Shown: one piece after another, positions 5,771-8,187 of the stretch | How the letters are laid out: the number at the start of each line of letters is the position of its first letter | Position numbering within the stretch: the first letter of the stretch is position 1 | Source: an uncultured cyanobacterium | GTDB taxonomy: Bacteria > Cyanobacteriota > Cyanobacteriia > PCC-6307 > Cyanobiaceae | DNA length: 8,187 bases | Assembly (NCBI GenBank): GCA_903862155.1 | Contig: CAIOXF010000097.1 | Location: forward strand, 1-8,187 | Reading direction: 5' to 3' | Position numbers and translations under genes: made by a program | The notes under the pieces: model-generated | Databases searched by the model: none | What the model was told of the DNA's origin: nothing | Seen by the model: only the letters and a program-made list of their open reading frames with translations

Positions 5771-6889
5771 ATGGCGCCGCTCCCTCCATCTTTTTCCCGT
5801 TTGAGCCGCTGGCTGCTGCCCCTGCTCCCGGCGGCCCAGTTGCTGGCAGCCCTGCCCGCGCTGGCCTCGAGCCTCGGCGCCTGGCGGATCACCCCCCAGG
5901 GCGACCTGGAGCTGCGCACTAGCCCGGATGTCACGCCCCAGGCCTTCTATGAGGCAGGCGGTGCCCTACGCGGTCCGCGGGTGTGGATCGATTTGCCGGG
6001 CGCCCCCAGCCGCAGCCGCGTCGTTCCCGGTAGCGGAGCGCTGAAGCAGGTGCGCATTGGCCGGCCCGACGGCCAGACCACCCGGCTGGTGCTCGAGTTC
6101 CAGCCGGGCACCCTGCTCAATCCCCAGAGCCTGCGGCTGGTGGGCACGGCCCGCGACCGCTGGACGATGGATTTCCCGGGCCTCGACCCGGGCCTGATGG
6201 CCATGGGTGAAGGCGATTTCGATGTGGCGACCTGGCGCCTGCCCGAGCCCCGCACGGATGGCCAGACCCAAGCCCAGTTCCCAACTGCCGGCACTCCCCT
6301 CTCAGCTGATGGGTTGCCGGTGGTGCCCCGGGGCCGGTTTCGGGTGGTGATCGATCCCGGCCATGGCGGCCCGGATCCCGGGGCCGTGGGTATCGGGGGC
6401 CTGCGCGAAACCGACGTTGTGCTCGATGTGAGCCTGCAGCTGGCCCGCTTGCTCCAGGCCAGGGGGGTGGATGTGGTGCTCACCCGCACCACGGAGGTGG
6501 ATGTGGATCTGCCGCCCCGGGTGGCCCTGGCCAACGCCAGCAACGCCGATGCGTTCGTGAGCGTTCACGCCAATGCCCTGAGCATGGCCCGCCCGGATGT
6601 GAACGGGATTGAGACCTTCTATTTCGAAGGCGGCAGCAGCCGCTCCCGAGCTCTGGCAGCCGCACTTCAGCAACAGATGCTGGCCATTTCCCCGGGTAGC
6701 CCCGATCGTGGGGTGCGCACGGCCCGTTTCTTCGTGATCCGCCGCACCGTGATGCCCTCAGCCCTGGTGGAGATGGGCTTTGTGACGGGATCGCTCGACG
6801 CCCGGCGCCTGGCCGATCCGAACTTCCGCCGGCGCATGGCCATCGCCCTGGCCACCGGGATCCTCACTTACCTGCAGGGCCAGCGATGA
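5771..6889 (+). CDS. Secreted N-acetylmuramoyl-L-alanine amidase with N-terminal AMIN domain
   Basis: This 372-residue enzyme would cut the bond between N-acetylmuramic acid and L-alanine of the peptide stem in peptidoglycan. Residues 1-33 look like a signal peptide (Arg near the start, a Leu/Ala-rich core, cleavage near ALAS). About 36-135 resembles one AMIN domain (LELRTSPDVTPQAFY, RVWIDLPGA, RLVLEF), which localises amidases to peptidoglycan or the division site. A Pro/Gln-rich linker (about 155-187) leads to the Amidase_3 catalytic domain (190-370): zinc ligands H198 (VVIDPGHGG), E213 (GGLRETD) and H266 (FVSVHANA), and catalytic E334 (SALVEMGF). The stretch between H266 and GIETFYF is short, so the autoinhibitory helix insertion known in E. 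coli AmiB/AmiC appears absent. ATG 5771 is 8 bases after the Nit-like stop and the TGA overlaps the murI ATG, so all three genes are probably one transcript. Gene naming (amiC-like) is left open. Confidence 0.95.
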   Translation: MAPLPPSFSRLSRWLLPLLPAAQLLAALPALASSLGAWRITPQGDLELRTSPDVTPQAFYEAGGALRGPRVWIDLPGAPSRSRVVPGSGALKQVRIGRPDGQTTRLVLEFQPGTLLNPQSLRLVGTARDRWTMDFPGLDPGLMAMGEGDFDVATWRLPEPRTDGQTQAQFPTAGTPLSADGLPVVPRGRFRVVIDPGHGGPDPGAVGIGGLRETDVVLDVSLQLARLLQARGVDVVLTRTTEVDVDLPPRVALANASNADAFVSVHANALSMARPDVNGIETFYFEGGSSRSRALAAALQQQMLAISPGSPDRGVRTARFFVIRRTVMPSALVEMGFVTGSLDARRLADPNFRRRMAIALATGILTYLQGQR

Positions 6890-7698
6890 GCCTGCTGGTG
6901 GGCCTGTTCGACAGCGGCCTGGGCGGGCTCACCGTTCTGCGGCAGGTGCATGCCCGCCATCCCCATTCCCCGTGCCTTTATCTGGGGGATACGGCCCGGG
7001 TGCCCTACGGCCAACGCAGCCCCGAGGAGATCCGCGCCATCGCCCGGGAGGTGGTGCAGTGGCTTCGCCTGCAGGGGGTGGGGGTGCTGGTGATGGCCTG
7101 TAACACCTCCAATGCCCTGGCCTTCGATGTGGCCGTGGCGGAGGCGGGCGTGCCGGTGGTGGGCTTGATCGATAGCGCCGCTGCCGGCATCGACAGCGAG
7201 CGGGTCGGGGTGCTCGCCACCCCGGCCACCGCCGCCAGTGGCGCCTACCGCCGGGCGATCCATGCCATCCGCCCCCATGCGCGGGTGGTGGAGGTGGGCT
7301 GTCCGGGGTTTGTGCCGTTGATTGAGGCGGGGGACTTCCAGGCGCCGGCCCTCCATCAGGCCGCCCGCGAGTACGTAGCCCCGCTGCTGGAGGCGGCGGT
7401 CGACACCGTGGTGCTGGGCTGCACCCACTACCCGTTGCTGCGCCCCCTGCTCAGTGAGCTGCTGCCGCCGGAGGTGCGCTTGGTGGATCCAGCCGAGGCA
7501 GCCGTACAGCGGCTCGGCCCGCTGCTGGCCAGCCTGGGTGATGTCCCTGAGGGGGAACGCACCGGTGAGCCGGTGCTGGCACCGCTGCAGCGCACCCGCC
7601 TGTGCGTCACCGGCTGCGCCGATGCCTTTGCCCAATCCGCAGCCGCCTGGCTGGATCCCTGCCCCAGCGTGGAGCAAGTGGCGCTCGCCCCGGCCTGA
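6886..7698 (+). CDS. murI: Glutamate racemase
   Basis: MurI interconverts L- and D-glutamate in the cytoplasm, supplying D-glutamate for the second position of the peptidoglycan stem peptide. The 270-residue length is normal. The cofactor-independent two-cysteine mechanism is supported by C72 in VMACNTSNALAF and C179 in VVLGCTHYPLL. The substrate-binding N-terminus GLFDSGLGGLTVL (6-18, with D9 and S10) and YLGDTARVPYG (32-42) are also present, as are VVGLIDSAA (91-99) and GVLATPAT (108-115). The ATG at 6886-6888 overlaps the amidase stop as ATGA, and no separate Shine-Dalgarno is evident, so translation is likely coupled to the amidase. Pairing a D-glutamate supplier with a wall amidase fits peptidoglycan growth and turnover. 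Identity is close to certain. Confidence 0.98.
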   Translation: MSLLVGLFDSGLGGLTVLRQVHARHPHSPCLYLGDTARVPYGQRSPEEIRAIAREVVQWLRLQGVGVLVMACNTSNALAFDVAVAEAGVPVVGLIDSAAAGIDSERVGVLATPATAASGAYRRAIHAIRPHARVVEVGCPGFVPLIEAGDFQAPALHQAAREYVAPLLEAAVDTVVLGCTHYPLLRPLLSELLPPEVRLVDPAEAAVQRLGPLLASLGDVPEGERTGEPVLAPLQRTRLCVTGCADAFAQSAAAWLDPCPSVEQVALAPA

Positions 7699-7727
7699 GC
7701 CCCAAGCGGTGCCCGGTTCGTGCCTTC

Positions 7728-7733
7728 TAGGAT
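7728..7733 (+). promoter_or_regulatory. Possible -10 box (TAGGAT) upstream of sds
   Basis: TAGGAT lies in the 55-base gap between murI and sds, ending 20 bases before the GTG start. The flanking TAGGATCG is identical to the box before aroA. No -35 match or terminator hairpin was seen in the gap. If used, the leader would be about 14 bases and would still contain the GGAGGG site, so sds may be transcribed independently of murI. Confidence 0.45.
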
Positions 7734-7744
7734 CGACTCACAGC

Positions 7745-7750
7745 GGAGGG
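7745..7750 (+). promoter_or_regulatory. Ribosome binding site (GGAGGG) of sds
   Basis: This is the clearest Shine-Dalgarno sequence in the window, complementary to the anti-SD of 16S rRNA. It is only 3 bases from the GTG at 7754-7756, a short spacing. The next in-frame codons give VATVAELLQPVEADL, a normal N-terminus for this enzyme, which supports the GTG despite the spacing. Confidence 0.6.
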
Positions 7751-7753
7751 TTT

Positions 7754-8187
7754 GTGGCAACGGTTGCAGAGCTGCTTCAACCCGTCGAGGCGGATCTCGA
7801 TGCTCTGCTGGCCGATCTGCGCAGCCTGATTGGCGCCGGGCACCCGATTCTTCAAGCCGCTGCGGAGCATTTGTTTGCCGCAGGCGGCAAGCGGCTGCGC
7901 CCCGGCATCGTGCTGCTGCTCTCGCGGGCGATTGATCCCACAGGCGATCTTGGGCCGCGCCACCGGCGCCTGGCCGAGATCACCGAGATGATCCACACGG
8001 CCTCCCTCGTCCACGATGACGTGGTGGATGAGGCCGCCACCCGCCGGGGTGTGGATACGGTTCACAGCCGCTTCAACCACCGGGTGGCCGTGCTGGCCGG
8101 TGATTTTCTTTTTGCCCAAGCCAGTTGGCACCTCGCCAACCTCGACAACCTCGAGGTGGTGAAGCTGCTCAGCCGCGTGATCATGGA
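7754..8187 (+). CDS. sds: Solanesyl diphosphate synthase (3' end cut by window edge)
   Basis: The first 144 residues of a long-chain trans-prenyl diphosphate synthase are present; the family is about 320 residues, so over half is missing, including the second Asp-rich motif. The enzyme extends allylic diphosphates with isopentenyl diphosphate, in cyanobacteria to the C45 side chain of plastoquinone. Visible motifs are GGKRLRPG (44-51, isopentenyl diphosphate binding), EMIHTASLVHDDVVDEA (78-94) with the first Asp-rich motif DDxxD (D88, D89, D92), TRRG immediately after it, and NHRVAVLAGDFLFAQA (about 103-118). The short DDxxD without inserted residues is typical of long-chain synthases rather than the GGPP synthases with longer spacing. 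The start is GTG 7754-7756, preceded by GGAGGG and a TAGGAT box. It lies 55 bases after murI. Chain length (C45) is inferred from cyanobacterial homologues, since the length-determining region cannot be fully judged from a partial sequence. Confidence 0.93.
   Translation, partial: MATVAELLQPVEADLDALLADLRSLIGAGHPILQAAAEHLFAAGGKRLRPGIVLLLSRAIDPTGDLGPRHRRLAEITEMIHTASLVHDDVVDEAATRRGVDTVHSRFNHRVAVLAGDFLFAQASWHLANLDNLEVVKLLSRVIM

Noticed and set aside
7699..7753. Possible terminator between murI and sds
   Set aside because: Some GC-rich complementarity exists but no stable stem followed by a T-run was found, so no terminator is called.

Overview
The window is GC-rich, densely coding DNA that fits a cyanobacterium, most likely a freshwater or coastal picocyanobacterium of the Cyanobium/Synechococcus type. 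This is inferred from gene content and order: a UbiD-type decarboxylase and a solanesyl diphosphate synthase of the plastoquinone pathway, a ComB-like phosphatase, an AMIN-domain cell-wall amidase and a Nit-type amidase. Only one perfect HIP1 octamer (GCGATCGC) was seen in 8.2 kb, which fits the HIP1-poor picocyanobacterial lineage better than HIP1-rich groups. No mobile element, tRNA, rRNA, CRISPR array or prophage gene is visible, and no gap between genes exceeds about 60 bases.

The genes form two divergent blocks around a short region near 4089-4140. The leftward block (minus strand) runs ubiD (4088-2517), a small Rrf2-family regulator (2517-2083), aroA (2046-727) and an MnmC-like SAM-dependent methyltransferase (from about 733, cut by the left edge). 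The rightward block (plus strand) runs comB (4141-4902), a Nit1-like carbon-nitrogen hydrolase (4944-5762), a secreted N-acetylmuramoyl-L-alanine amidase (5771-6889), murI (6886-7698) and sds (from 7754, cut by the right edge). Junctions are tight: ubiD/rrf2 share one base, amidase/murI overlap as ATGA, and aroA overlaps the methyltransferase frame at CTGCTGA.

Three of the nine genes can be tied to plastoquinone. AroA feeds chorismate, the source of the 4-hydroxybenzoate ring; Sds makes the C45 side chain; UbiD removes the ring carboxylate after prenylation. Two others (amidase and MurI) act on peptidoglycan. The Nit-like enzyme probably repairs deaminated glutathione, and ComB is a phosphatase known from coenzyme M synthesis whose cyanobacterial role is unclear.

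This is mainly a housekeeping region and I do not see a novel defence or mobile system. The points most worth checking are the cysteine-free Rrf2 regulator in the ubiD-aroA block, the methyltransferase frame with no ATG/GTG/TTG start, the TA(G/C)GAT boxes set 20-25 bases upstream of three GTG starts, and the role of ComB.
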